Shown: in pieces, positions 17,207-25,513 of the stretch | Layout of the letters: every line of letters begins with the position of its first letter | Position numbering within the stretch: the stretch's first letter is position 1 | IMG/VR virus record: IMGVR_UViG_3300042398_001307 | Coordinates: 1 to 64,000 of that record | Direction: 5' to 3' (one strand) | Source of the DNA: a virus | Length of the DNA: 64,000 bases | Position numbers and translations under genes: made by a program | Notes under the pieces: generated by a model | The model's database searches: none | What the model was told of the DNA's origin: nothing | The model's input: only the letters and a program-made list of their open reading frames with translations

Positions 17207-17720
17207 CGTCTTTCCTCGGAATTGCTACCCAACCCATTTTTTTGAGGTCAGCTTTAATTTCTGCAGTAATGAATCCTTCGCCAACATAACCAGATTGGTC
17301 TGGGCCATCACCGCGTATACCAGAACAATACCAGTCAATATAATCACCAGTTTCTAAAATATCAGCAACAATGCCACCAGCATAACGCCAACTGCAAGAC
17401 CAATATTCTTCTTTTAGAATATCCCAGGTATTTTCTGGTTCGATAAACTCATTATTACACAATGCCGCATATAGGTTTTGTGAATATGTATCAGACTGCT
17501 TTGCCTTTTCTACAATCCAATCTGTAGATCGCAAATCATATTCTAAATTATGTTTTTGCCACTCTGGGTCATTTTCAAGTTCTATTTTTCGTTGATCCCT
17601 AGCCAGAAGATGACTAAAATAGTCATCGGTTTCTGGATCTGTATTAGTTTCTTCTAATGCTTTTAATCTGATGTTTTTGTGAAATGAGCCCCTTTCAGGA
17701 CTCTTGCTTAATTTACTCAT
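17193..17720 (-). CDS. Hypothetical protein
   Basis: 175 aa, acidic with 'EEYWSCSWRYAGGIVADI' and 'DWYCSGIRGD'. Overlaps the AbrB-like gene by 14 bp. Not recognised. Confidence 0.45.
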   Translation of the reverse strand: MSKLSKSPERGSFHKNIRLKALEETNTDPETDDYFSHLLARDQRKIELENDPEWQKHNLEYDLRSTDWIVEKAKQSDTYSQNLYAALCNNEFIEPENTWDILKEEYWSCSWRYAGGIVADILETGDYIDWYCSGIRGDGPDQSGYVGEGFITAEIKADLKKMGWVAIPRKDDGYL

Positions 17721-18037
17721 TCATGAAATCTTCCTTGGAAACAATGGCGCATTTCATGGCCGATTGTCCACATATTTACCTGTTTTGGAGTCAAAACTCG
17801 ACAAACATCTTCGCCTTTAGTATTTTTAAACCAAAACGAACATGCATCAATTTTATATCCATACCCACCATTACCATATTTACGACTAGCAGCTTCACAT
17901 GCTTCTTGTATATTATCAACTTGTTCCCAAACCATAATGGTTTTATTCGTGAAATTATCATATGTTGAAAAATTTTCATATGGAGTTTCTGCGAATGCTG
18001 CGGAAATAGATAACAATAAAAGTAGTAAAATTCTCAT
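17717..18037 (-). CDS. Secreted protein with HExxH-like motif
   Basis: 106 aa. N-terminal signal peptide (MRILLLLLLSISAAFAE, cleavage after AFA). The C-terminus has 'TIGHEMRHCFQGRFHE', an HExxH zinc-peptidase-like motif with further His, but the protein is too short for known peptidase families. Four Cys could form disulfides in the periplasm. A periplasmic host-modifying or lysis factor is possible. Confidence 0.5.
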   Translation of the reverse strand: MRILLLLLLSISAAFAETPYENFSTYDNFTNKTIMVWEQVDNIQEACEAASRKYGNGGYGYKIDACSFWFKNTKGEDVCRVLTPKQVNMWTIGHEMRHCFQGRFHE

Positions 18038-18063
18038 AATATGCCCTAATGTAATATGATCGG

Positions 18064-18161
18064 TATAGACGGGAGGATTTGAACCTCCAAAGGCACCACT
18101 ATGGGTTAGCCCATTCCTACCCTATATTGAGCAGAGGTATACCTGTTCCCATCACGTCTAT
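18064..18161 (-). tRNA. tRNA-Leu (CAA)
   Basis: Acceptor ATAGACG/CGTCTAT, T-arm GGAGG-TTCAAAT-CCTCC, anticodon loop CT-CAA-TA, and a large variable region with an ATGGG-CTAA-CCCAT hairpin, as in type II tRNAs. It stands apart from the main array. CCA not encoded. The D-arm is irregular. Confidence 0.7.
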
Positions 18162-18197
18162 GTTACATATTATATTACATTAGTTATACAAGTCAAG

Positions 18198-18309
18198 CAT
18201 TTTCTAAGAAATTTCTAACCCATTGCAATCTATCTTGTTCACACAATGCAGTAAATTCATCGATATTCGCCTGAATATGGTCAATAAGTGGATAGTATTC
18301 AAACATATT
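18198..18309 (-). pseudogene. Displaced 3' end of the RNA ligase gene
   Basis: Minus-strand translation FEYYPLIDHIQANIDEF ... EQDRLQWVRNFLENA-stop aligns with the C-terminus of the intact RNA ligase (EEYYPLLSAIRDNINEY ... EQERLAWVRKFLE). It is separated from that gene by the homing endonuclease at 18368-19078. This is the original gene end left behind when the endonuclease inserted and supplied a new, diverged end. Confidence 0.8.
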
Positions 18310-18367
18310 TATCAACAAATGAATAGTATTCTGATAAATATATTATCACAGAAAAGGAAAAATATTA

Positions 18368-19078
18368 ATGGAATACTGTACTTACCTAACCACATACTAT
18401 GGGGCGAAAATGCCGATGTTTTACATCGGACGGTCTACCGTAAAAAATATTCAAAACGGATATCACGGTTCTGTATCCAGCAAACTTTACAAGCAGATTT
18501 GGTTAGATGAACTTGAACAAAATCCTCACCTTTTCAAAACTAAAATAATAACAGTTCATGCTACTAAACAAGAATCAGCAGAACAAGAAGAATACTTTCA
18601 TAAAAAACAACAAGTTCATAAAAATCCATTATATATCAATCAAGCAACTGGTGCTGGAACTTTTCACACCGATATTTGCGGGAAGAAAAATCCATGGTAT
18701 GGAAAATCACGTAGCGGTGAACTTAATCCTATGTACGGTAAAACACATAAAGATAGTACAAAAAAGAAAATGAGTACCAGCGGCAAGGGCAAGCATTCTC
18801 ACCCTAAAACAAATGAATTCAAGCAAACTATGAGAGACCATTATTCTGGGAAATCTTATGAGGAAAGGTTTGGTGTTGAATATGCGGCAGAGATAAAGGC
18901 TAAACAGAGCAAGCCTAAATCACCAGATCACATAAAGAAAATTAAAGAAAACCCATATCACGCAAACCGCCCAAAGTTAAGATGTTCACACTGTTCTATA
19001 GAAGTGAGCGCGAGCAATCTTAAACGATGGCACGGCGATAACTGTAAGCTATTCAAGGAACTTGCGAACCCACGCTAA
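18368..19078 (+). CDS. GIY-YIG homing endonuclease inserted at the RNA ligase 3' end
   Basis: 236 aa, start MEYCTYLTTYYG with AAAGGA upstream and a GATAAATA box. GIY-YIG-like N-terminus (YLTTYYGAKMPMFYIGRS), NUMOD3-like repeats (NPWYGKSRSGELNPMYG) and a C-terminal CxxC...H...C finger (CSHCSIEVSASN...HGDNC). Its last 30 bp overlap, on the opposite strand, the last codons of RNA ligase, so the mobile unit carries a replacement end for its target. Confidence 0.85.
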   Translation: MEYCTYLTTYYGAKMPMFYIGRSTVKNIQNGYHGSVSSKLYKQIWLDELEQNPHLFKTKIITVHATKQESAEQEEYFHKKQQVHKNPLYINQATGAGTFHTDICGKKNPWYGKSRSGELNPMYGKTHKDSTKKKMSTSGKGKHSHPKTNEFKQTMRDHYSGKSYEERFGVEYAAEIKAKQSKPKSPDHIKKIKENPYHANRPKLRCSHCSIEVSASNLKRWHGDNCKLFKELANPR

Positions 19079-19939
19079 TCTTTCTTGTTCAGTTTTTGCC
19101 GTATACTCATTAATGTTATCACGAATAGCAGAAAGCAACGGATAATACTCTTCATCAATCTGTTGCTTAAAATCATCACGCATGATTTTGTCTATTTTTA
19201 GGTTTCTGGCTAACCACTTGCTTGTTAAGTAATATGGTGATTTTATTTTAGCACTAATTCCATTGTTAGTGTAAAACACAAACCCTTCATGTTTTACACA
19301 TTTTACGATTTTTAATAGTGTTCCAATAGTTAATTGATGAAATTTTACTTCATGGCATTGAAACTGTTTTGATAACAGATACAATTCGCCAGGTTCAACC
19401 ATTATTTTACTGTTCCAGTAATTTTCACGATAACCCAATAGGTGCATACCAACTTCTTCTGGTATGATATGTGGATCATTTGGATGTACACATTCAAACA
19501 TAAAGGTAAATCCTTTCCAGTTTTTACAAACTTCACGGTACACTTCACGATCTATCAATTCCAATGCCATTTTTACATAGTCAGAATCAGTTGACCCAGT
19601 AGTTGATACCAAGATATCATCATTGTACCAAGTTATAGCAACCATAAAGCCATTAACTTTACGAAATGCTGATACTATGACAGAATCATCTAAAATTGGA
19701 GCACGTTTTTCGATACCATAGTTATAAATCTTAGTAAATGGACGTGAAACAATGTTGTAATCGTCATCAACCAATGTTCCACGACATTCTTCTAAATATT
19801 CATTCCATAAGTTGTCATAAAACACTTTTTTCTTGTATTTTAATACATATACTCCTGGATATGAAGTTTCTTTACGTGAAACTAAGTTTGGATTATTTTC
19901 TACAAAGTGTTTTATGTCTTGGTTAACTAAAAAAGTCAT
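19049..19939 (-). CDS. RNA ligase, T4 Rnl1-like
   Basis: 296 aa from ATG 19939, coupled by TAATG to the upstream gene. Motif I is FRKVNGFM with Lys94 as the adenylated residue; later motifs are FMFECVHPND (IIIa-like), KHEGFVFY (IV) and SAKIKSPYY (V). Joins 3'-OH and 5'-phosphate RNA ends; in T4 it repairs tRNA cut by anticodon nucleases. The kinase at 22718 could supply 5' phosphates. The C-terminus has been replaced by a mobile element (see displaced fragment). Confidence 0.88.
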   Translation of the reverse strand: MTFLVNQDIKHFVENNPNLVSRKETSYPGVYVLKYKKKVFYDNLWNEYLEECRGTLVDDDYNIVSRPFTKIYNYGIEKRAPILDDSVIVSAFRKVNGFMVAITWYNDDILVSTTGSTDSDYVKMALELIDREVYREVCKNWKGFTFMFECVHPNDPHIIPEEVGMHLLGYRENYWNSKIMVEPGELYLLSKQFQCHEVKFHQLTIGTLLKIVKCVKHEGFVFYTNNGISAKIKSPYYLTSKWLARNLKIDKIMRDDFKQQIDEEYYPLLSAIRDNINEYTAKTEQERLAWVRKFLE

Positions 19940-20490
19940 TATTTCCACCCATGTAATCTAATCTCACCTGTTAAGGCATCTGTTACGATATCATCTAATA
20001 ATGATACCACGTTTCCAGTAGCATCGAACCCAACATCACGAACTCTACAATGAGTCAATCCGCTAGGATTACCATGTAAGTGGCCGTGCAACATCACTGA
20101 CCCTCTATGACATTGATTCCACTCTGAAATTGGATAATGCATCATACAAATTTTATGACCATTATGATTAATTTCAAGATATTTGTGAATAGCCTCAAAG
20201 CAATTACGAAATTCAGCATTTTCAACTAATTTATTATCATGGTTTCCTTCAATAAGGATCTTACGACCATTCAATCGTTGAACATACGCTGCTGCTTTTG
20301 ATGGTTTACAGAATGCAACATCACCAAGGATATAAATTAAGTCATCTGGTGATACATTTTCATTCCATATCCTAACCATTTCTTCATTCATATGATTTGC
20401 ATCATTGAATTTTCTGGTGTCAGGGTTAAATTTCAAAATATTAGCGTGATCAAAATGTAGTCAAAGGTCTGACGTTATAAAAACTTTCAT
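19939..20490 (-). CDS. Metallophosphoesterase with in-frame stop near the N-terminus
   Basis: The frame opens at ATG 20490 (MKVFITSDL), meets TGA at 20463-20461, and continues LHFDHANILKFNPDT to the end. It has GDVAF, GNHDNK, MHYPIS and GHLHGN motifs of the YfcE-like phosphoesterase family. The stop splits the DLHFDH metal-binding motif: six extra bases, TGACTA, sit between Leu and His. Either a pseudogene, a readthrough gene, or a product restarting at TTG 20436 without the first metal motif. Confidence 0.7.
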
Positions 20491-21374
20491 CAGACTACCT
20501 CCTTACTCATTACGAGTGATAAACAATGTTGATGTTCTACCCAAATACCATTAAATTGGGTAATCTTTTTATATAATGTGTGTATTATACTTTGTTTTTC
20601 TTCATCTGTCAACTTTCTATCATTAAATCCCTTCGATATATTTTCGGAATGTGAGATAAATTGTAAATTTACTGGATGGCGTAAAAGTTGGTATGGTATA
20701 TTGAATTCAAATCCAAGTTTTCTTGGTACGATATGATCTCGAACCCATCCCTTTGTGTTTTTATTACTAAATATACCAAACATTTTTAAATTTGATAATG
20801 CATTTTCGTCAAAAAAATCAATCATTGAGCAAATCCAATTCGAGTTAATATAATAAGTTTTATATGGATTTATATTGTCTAATGGTGTCCAGTGACCTAA
20901 CTCTTCCATTTTTTGTCTAAAATTTATCTTATACTCATCAGTCCATTTTTCTTTTGACTTAATACCAATCAATTTCTTAGAATGTTCAGTATGAGGGTGA
21001 CTATAACTGTCAGATGATCTATGTTGATGCATAGATTTAATTCGTTCTTCTGAAAATTTAATACCTCGGTTAGATTTTCCACATTTATATGCATAAGCTG
21101 GATTGGTTTTAAACTGGTTAGTCTTTGATTCGGATTGTATTTTTCGTTGTTCGTCAGACCATTTATTAGCAAAATTTGGATTATTTTGTCCACTCATCAT
21201 GGTTGAGTATGTTCTTCTACGTTCGTCAGTCCATTCTGATACATATGATGTTTTATCAGCTCTTTTGCATTCAACTGAACAATAATGTTTTTTTGTTGTT
21301 ATTTTTATTCGTTTTGTAAAAAGGATATTGCAATTTTCACACTGCACTTCACCAATATATGATTTAGTTTCCAT
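20490..21374 (-). CDS. HNH-type homing endonuclease with N-terminal zinc finger
   Basis: 294 aa. N-terminal Cys finger (VQCENCNILFTKR...YCSVECKR), repeats resembling NUMOD3 (WTDERRRTYSTMMSGQNNPN, WSDEQRK), and a C-terminal nuclease core 'WVRDHIVPRKLGFEF...HPVNLQFISHSENISKG', an HNH variant. GATAAATACATCGAGG precedes it. It ends in an ATGA overlap with the interrupted phosphoesterase, which may be its insertion target. Confidence 0.8.
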   Translation of the reverse strand: METKSYIGEVQCENCNILFTKRIKITTKKHYCSVECKRADKTSYVSEWTDERRRTYSTMMSGQNNPNFANKWSDEQRKIQSESKTNQFKTNPAYAYKCGKSNRGIKFSEERIKSMHQHRSSDSYSHPHTEHSKKLIGIKSKEKWTDEYKINFRQKMEELGHWTPLDNINPYKTYYINSNWICSMIDFFDENALSNLKMFGIFSNKNTKGWVRDHIVPRKLGFEFNIPYQLLRHPVNLQFISHSENISKGFNDRKLTDEEKQSIIHTLYKKITQFNGIWVEHQHCLSLVMSKEVV

Positions 21375-21447
21375 AATATTTCACCTCGATGTATTTATCA
21401 AAGTTAAATATTATATTATAAGTGTAGATCTGATGTTATCCATGTAT

Positions 21448-21675
21448 TCATTGTTTTAAGTCTCGTATTCGGTCCATAGCGAAGATATAAACATGTTTAA
21501 ATTCATCACCAGTAGGACAAGATGTTGTTAAATCTGCTAAATTATTACATATATCTGAACATTCGTCAATAGTTTTATTGCGTAGTTCAGTCATTAATCT
21601 GGCTAATTCTTGTTTATTGAAAACATAACCATGTTCCCGTTCAAAGAATGAATCTAAGTCATTCAATATGCTCAT
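21448..21675 (-). CDS. Small hypothetical protein
   Basis: 75 aa (MSILNDLDSFFEREHGYVF). Overlaps the next gene upstream by 17 bp. Not recognised. Confidence 0.45.
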   Translation of the reverse strand: MSILNDLDSFFEREHGYVFNKQELARLMTELRNKTIDECSDICNNLADLTTSCPTGDEFKHVYIFAMDRIRDLKQ

Positions 21676-21916
21676 AATTACTCCATTTTTCTACAAATTG
21701 ATTAAATTCATCTACTGTCATAAAATGTAACGTTTCAACACCAGATCTGTAGGCATAATATGGATTTAGCATTCCATTAAACCGCTGTAGTTCACTGTAT
21801 GTCATAGACACTGCCGTATTATATGCACCATGTGAAACTTTATCAATATATTTTTGAAATTTTATCCAGTAATCTGGCTGTGATTTATCTGTAAATTCTA
21901 TTTTGACACCGTACAT
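21659..21916 (-). CDS. Small hypothetical protein
   Basis: 85 aa, aromatic-rich (MYGVKIEFTDKSQPDYW). Ten bases from the epimerase gene. Not recognised. Confidence 0.45.
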   Translation of the reverse strand: MYGVKIEFTDKSQPDYWIKFQKYIDKVSHGAYNTAVSMTYSELQRFNGMLNPYYAYRSGVETLHFMTVDEFNQFVEKWSNYEHIE

Positions 21917-21925
21917 TTGATTTCC

Positions 21926-22717
21926 TTAAATTTTTAACATATCTTCATATGTATAGTTTCGTTCAGTATAACGAGACGGGATTTTTAAGAAAGTGTCTTT
22001 TAAATCACCATCTCGTCTTGGTAAAATTCTTACTTCAAAGTCAACATTATTGACTTTTTTGAAAATATTGATGATTTCCATAACCGATTTTGGATCACCA
22101 TATGCCAAATTTTCAATATTTGATGATGGGGTATCAATCGCCTTAATTAATCCCCTACATATATCGTTTACATGGATATATTCTCGGATACAGGTCCCAT
22201 CAATTGTATCATAATCATCACCATATAAATTCAAATACCCACGTTCAACCGCTTTTAGTAAATTGTAATGCAATCCATCAGGATTGGTTGGTTCAAATCC
22301 ATCAGAGCCAACTACATTGTAGAATCTAAAAATTGTATGTACTGGTGCCAGATCTCGAACAATATCCTCCGCAACTCTCTTTGATAGTGCATACGGGGAT
22401 AGTGGATATTCAGCTGCACCCGTAGATGCAAAAATAAAATTATCATACGTAGTTTTTTTCATCAAATTCATAGTACCAATAATGTTGGTATCATAATAAT
22501 TTGCTGGTTGTTGAACAGATTCACCAACTTTAACTAACGCTGCTAAGTGAATAATTGTATCATAATGATTTTTTATGTCAATCGATCTTATATCACTATG
22601 ATTATTATTACATTTTATATCCATTCCAATTATATCAATATCTGTTATATCGGCCATCATTTTTTTAAGATGTTGACCGATATATCCCTTACTGCCAGTT
22701 ATTAAAATCCGTTTCAT
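21926..22717 (-). CDS. NAD-dependent sugar epimerase/dehydratase (GalE-like SDR)
   Basis: 263 aa. N-terminal NAD motif 'ITGSKGYIGQHL' (GxxGxxG), 'DIRSIDI', and the catalytic YxxxK as 'YPLSPYALSKRVAED' (Tyr and Lys present), with 'FRFYNVVGSDG' as in UDP-glucose 4-epimerases. Somewhat shorter than GalE (about 330 aa), with a compressed C-terminal substrate lobe. May modify nucleotide sugars for host envelope or DNA glycosylation. Stop abuts the kinase start. Confidence 0.85.
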   Translation of the reverse strand: MKRILITGSKGYIGQHLKKMMADITDIDIIGMDIKCNNNHSDIRSIDIKNHYDTIIHLAALVKVGESVQQPANYYDTNIIGTMNLMKKTTYDNFIFASTGAAEYPLSPYALSKRVAEDIVRDLAPVHTIFRFYNVVGSDGFEPTNPDGLHYNLLKAVERGYLNLYGDDYDTIDGTCIREYIHVNDICRGLIKAIDTPSSNIENLAYGDPKSVMEIINIFKKVNNVDFEVRILPRRDGDLKDTFLKIPSRYTERNYTYEDMLKI

Positions 22718-23188
22718 TTAACTTTTCCATATTTCATCAAATCCTTCATCTAATGAAGGCGGTTCATACATACATTTCATCTTGTCAATGGTTCTTTTTG
22801 AAATATGTTTTCCTAGGCGCGATTTTAATCGTGAATACAATTCATCATCACCAAGTATTTTAAAAACAACCGCTATTTTGTAATGATTTTTAAACAAATT
22901 AAGTTTTTTCTTTCTACCTTTCGTAGTTACATTTGTTTGATCAATAATAACATCTTTATCTGATGTAATTGCATTTTTTATGTCACGTTTTACTAATTTT
23001 TCTGCTGTTTTGATGTAATCTCGGTAAACATCATTGTATGTTTTACCAATACTAGTAGCATATGCTTCAATATGATTATCACTACTGATAACAATCGCAT
23101 CTTTCAACCATGGTTGATTTTTTATCCAGGTGCTTTTACCGGACCCTGGTATTCCAACTAGAATATATATTTTTTTCATAATTCCCAT
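22718..23188 (-). CDS. P-loop polynucleotide-kinase-like protein (AAA_33 family)
   Basis: 156 aa (or 153 from ATG 23179). Walker A 'VGIPGSGKSTW', 'ISSDNH', and 'IIDQTNVTTKGRKK' match the 5'-kinase domain of T4 polynucleotide kinase and related zeta-toxin-like kinases. The C-terminal phosphatase domain of T4 Pnk is absent. With RNA ligase 3 kb away it could provide RNA end repair. Confidence 0.7.
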   Translation of the reverse strand: MGIMKKIYILVGIPGSGKSTWIKNQPWLKDAIVISSDNHIEAYATSIGKTYNDVYRDYIKTAEKLVKRDIKNAITSDKDVIIDQTNVTTKGRKKKLNLFKNHYKIAVVFKILGDDELYSRLKSRLGKHISKRTIDKMKCMYEPPSLDEGFDEIWKS

Positions 23189-23569
23189 CTACGATATTAT
23201 CGAGACTACTACACTATCGCGAACAACGAGTGCATACTCATCCCGATTTATTTTTCCGTTTTTCATAAACTTTATAGCGTTTTTAGTTTTTTCATCCATA
23301 ATCTCGTTAGAAATTTCGGCAATATCAAGACCTTTAACTCGCTCCAGATATCTAATAATAGCATGTTCTGAAAGAATCGGTTCTTTAACTGATTTTGGAT
23401 TAGTTAATTCTTCATATCGAGCTCGGAGGGTTTTATATTTCGAATTAATTTTAGCCAATTCAGATTGGTTATCCGTGATTTCTTTATTAATTACATCTCG
23501 CCGTGCCTCTAACTTTGCAAGTTGGGTGTTAAGACTTTTTATTTCTGCAGCAATAGTATGAGTAGACAT
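23189..23569 (-). CDS. Coiled-coil phage protein
   Basis: 126 aa: an N-terminal coiled coil (residues 5-60) and a C-terminal region 'SEHAIIRYLERVKGLDI ... DEYALVVRDSVVVSI' seen widely in phage proteins of unknown role. First gene behind a consensus promoter. Confidence 0.5.
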   Translation of the reverse strand: MSTHTIAAEIKSLNTQLAKLEARRDVINKEITDNQSELAKINSKYKTLRARYEELTNPKSVKEPILSEHAIIRYLERVKGLDIAEISNEIMDEKTKNAIKFMKNGKINRDEYALVVRDSVVVSIIS

Positions 23570-23597
23570 GTTAAACCTTAATTAATTTTAAATTTAA

Positions 23598-23626
23598 ATT
23601 ATACTACATAGAATTCAGATTGTCAA
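23598..23626 (-). promoter_or_regulatory. Sigma-70-type promoter
   Basis: Minus strand TTGACA, 17-bp spacer, TATAAT, driving the coiled-coil, kinase and epimerase genes. Confidence 0.8.
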
Positions 23627-23637
23627 TAAATAGTTTT

Positions 23638-23742
23638 ATGAATACACTAATAAAACCATTAGAACCTAAAGAAATTATCAAAAGATTGAAGCAATCTGCT
23701 AAAAAACGTGGGATTGAATTTAATTTGAATGAAGGTGAGTAG
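23638..23742 (+). pseudogene. Short ORF resembling the start of an HNH endonuclease
   Basis: 34 codons, MNTLIKPLEPKEIIKRLKQS ... KKRGIEFNLNEGE, ending TAG. 'AKKRGIEFNL' is the usual N-terminal block of small phage HNH nucleases whose catalytic part should follow; here none does. Likely a remnant, perhaps truncated by the neighbouring endonuclease insertion. Confidence 0.35.
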
Positions 23743-23791
23743 AGTGATGGTTTACAAGTTTAGTTGAGTTTGCATAAATACATCATACGGT

Positions 23792-23819
23792 GTTAGTCAC
23801 AGATTGCCGTCTCACTAAC
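23792..23819 (+). promoter_or_regulatory. Conserved leader hairpin of homing endonuclease gene
   Basis: GTTAGT...ACTAAC outer stem, AGA/TCT inner stem, TTGCCG loop; CATAAATA box about 20 nt before. Counterpart of the hairpins at 11073 and 56805. Confidence 0.65.
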
Positions 23820-23853
23820 TCTAATCATTCTTTCATTAATTACAGGAACTAAT

Positions 23854-24564
23854 ATGACCAGCAATACTATTTATACCCCATTTACTTATTGTATTACATT
23901 TACAATAACTGGACAGAAATATTACGGTGTTCGATATGCAAAAAACTGTCACCCCATGCAATTATGGACAACATACTTTACATCATCTGTTATCATTAAA
24001 AATTTAATTAATTTATATGGGAAAGATGCATTTTTGTACGAAATACGAAAAACATTTTCTTCTGCAAACGACTCTCGTAAGTATGAACATAAATTCTTAT
24101 CAAAAATAAATGCTGCAAGAAATCCAAACTGGTTAAATTCATCAAATGGCAGTGGTAAATTTCATTGTACTCCAGAAAGTTCAGCGAAAGCTGGCTTAAA
24201 ACATAGAGGAAAAACAATTTCGGTTGAAACAAGAGAAAAGATAAGCAAGTCATCCAAAGGAAGACCGAGTTCAAGAAAGGGGAAAAGTGGAGTAGTATCT
24301 GATGAAGCTAAATTAAAGATTTCGGCGGCGTTGAAAGGCATTTCAAAACCTTCAAAAATATTGTGTTGTCCATATTGTTTATCAGAGATTAAAGGTGCAT
24401 CAAACGCTAAAAGATGGCATTTTGAAAATTGCAAAAAACACCCTAACTATATAAAACCGGTAGCATTACAAAAACCAATAATTCATTGTCCATTTTGTAA
24501 TGCAGCCAGTTCTAATAGATTAAGTATGCAACGATGGCATTTTGAAAATTGCACAAATAAATAG
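23854..24564 (+). CDS. GIY-YIG-like homing endonuclease with two zinc fingers
   Basis: 236 aa. N-terminus 'CITFTITGQKYYGVRYA' is a GIY-YIG variant; middle NUMOD3-like block (LKHRGKTISVETREKISKSS); C-terminus has two CPxC...RWHFENC fingers. Same architecture as the endonucleases at 11126 and 18368. Confidence 0.85.
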   Translation: MTSNTIYTPFTYCITFTITGQKYYGVRYAKNCHPMQLWTTYFTSSVIIKNLINLYGKDAFLYEIRKTFSSANDSRKYEHKFLSKINAARNPNWLNSSNGSGKFHCTPESSAKAGLKHRGKTISVETREKISKSSKGRPSSRKGKSGVVSDEAKLKISAALKGISKPSKILCCPYCLSEIKGASNAKRWHFENCKKHPNYIKPVALQKPIIHCPFCNAASSNRLSMQRWHFENCTNK

Positions 24565-24573
24565 TTTGGATAA

Positions 24574-24846
24574 CTACTCACTGTTTTTAATTTTATCGAA
24601 CAGTTCTTGTTGTTCTTTTTTATATCTACGATACTGGTATTCTAAAGTTTTATATACAACAAAATATAAAAACATACCAATTGCATACATAACAACAAAT
24701 ATTGCCAATGGCAAAGCATACTCATTAGGTAAGAAAGCTAGTGACCATCCTATAACCAGTACGATTATAGATAAAACTGTAATCCAGTTGGTATCTTTAA
24801 ACAACCATTGTATAAAATACCATAGTTCTTTAATTTTGTGTTTCAT
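24574..24846 (-). CDS. Small two-helix membrane protein
   Basis: 90 aa from ATG 24846 (ATGA overlap with the YqeY-like gene). Hydrophobic segments at about residues 20-38 and 44-64, then a basic, Gln/Glu-rich tail. Function unknown. Confidence 0.5.
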   Translation of the reverse strand: MKHKIKELWYFIQWLFKDTNWITVLSIIVLVIGWSLAFLPNEYALPLAIFVVMYAIGMFLYFVVYKTLEYQYRRYKKEQQELFDKIKNSE

Positions 24847-25283
24847 TCTATTGCCCAAGATAAAATAAGGTTATCAACAACAGTAGCGGCTAATTTACCA
24901 TCGTATTGCCCTGCATATTGTGCTTTTAATGCCTTTATTGCAGCTGGCTTACCACCTTCTTGAACATGTGGAATAATAAATGCTTCAATTTCTGCAGCAG
25001 TTAATTGTTTTGGCATGTAAACTTCAAGAATGCCTTTTTCAGTTTGATATAATGAAATATCAATACCTTTAGCAGTACCAACCGTAATACATTTGTCTAA
25101 ATTCTTATCGAATTTCTTAATAACTGCAGAAACTTCGGCATCGGTTGATTCGCGTTTCCCATCATTCAACCCAACATTGGCAGCTTCGCTATATAAAGTA
25201 GTTAATAGAGAAATTGCAGTTTTTGCAGTACCTTCTTTTCGTAAGGCAAATAAATCAGTTTTAATTTTAGCTAGTAATGTCAT
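24843..25283 (-). CDS. GatB/YqeY-domain protein
   Basis: 146 aa, family length. 'LLAKIKTDLFALRKEGTAKT', 'EVSAVIKKFDKNLDKC', 'LEVYMPKQLTAAEIEAF' and 'YDGKLAATVVDNLI' follow the YqeY pattern. The domain occurs at the tRNA-binding end of the GatB amidotransferase subunit and free-standing as YqeY; its own role is not settled. Fits the tRNA-rich content. Confidence 0.75.
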   Translation of the reverse strand: MTLLAKIKTDLFALRKEGTAKTAISLLTTLYSEAANVGLNDGKRESTDAEVSAVIKKFDKNLDKCITVGTAKGIDISLYQTEKGILEVYMPKQLTAAEIEAFIIPHVQEGGKPAAIKALKAQYAGQYDGKLAATVVDNLILSWAIE

Positions 25284-25473
25284 TGTTTTTACCTTCTCTG
25301 TGTGTGTTGATCCAATTTACAGCTTCTTCAGCCAATGATGAATCTAGATTCGCGCCGACTATTACATCGGAAATAATATTACCAATTTCTATTAAATCAG
25401 GTTGGTATAACCCACAACCATTTTCTAATAAAACTTCGTTAATTTTGTCAAGTGTTTGTTCTATATATGCCAT
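25267..25473 (-). CDS. Small hypothetical protein
   Basis: 68 aa from ATG 25473 (MAYIEQTLDKINEV); the longer frame would cross the terminator after the Ro60 gene. Overlaps the YqeY-like gene by 17 bp. Not recognised. Confidence 0.45.
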   Translation of the reverse strand: MAYIEQTLDKINEVLLENGCGLYQPDLIEIGNIISDVIVGANLDSSLAEEAVNWINTHREGKNNDITS

Positions 25474-25488
25474 AATCTTTTTAAATGA

Positions 25489-25508
25489 AAAGGGGGCCGA
25501 AGCCCCCA
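25489..25508 (-). terminator. Terminator of the Ro60 gene
   Basis: Minus strand GGGGGC-TTCG-GCCCCC followed by TTTTCATTT, about 5 nt past the Ro60 stop. A UUCG-capped GC stem. Confidence 0.85.
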
Positions 25509-25513
25509 GTTGT

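Noticed and set aside
17717-18037. Confident zinc protease call
   Set aside because: HEMRH matches HExxH but the protein is too short and no third ligand is clear; left as a secreted protein.
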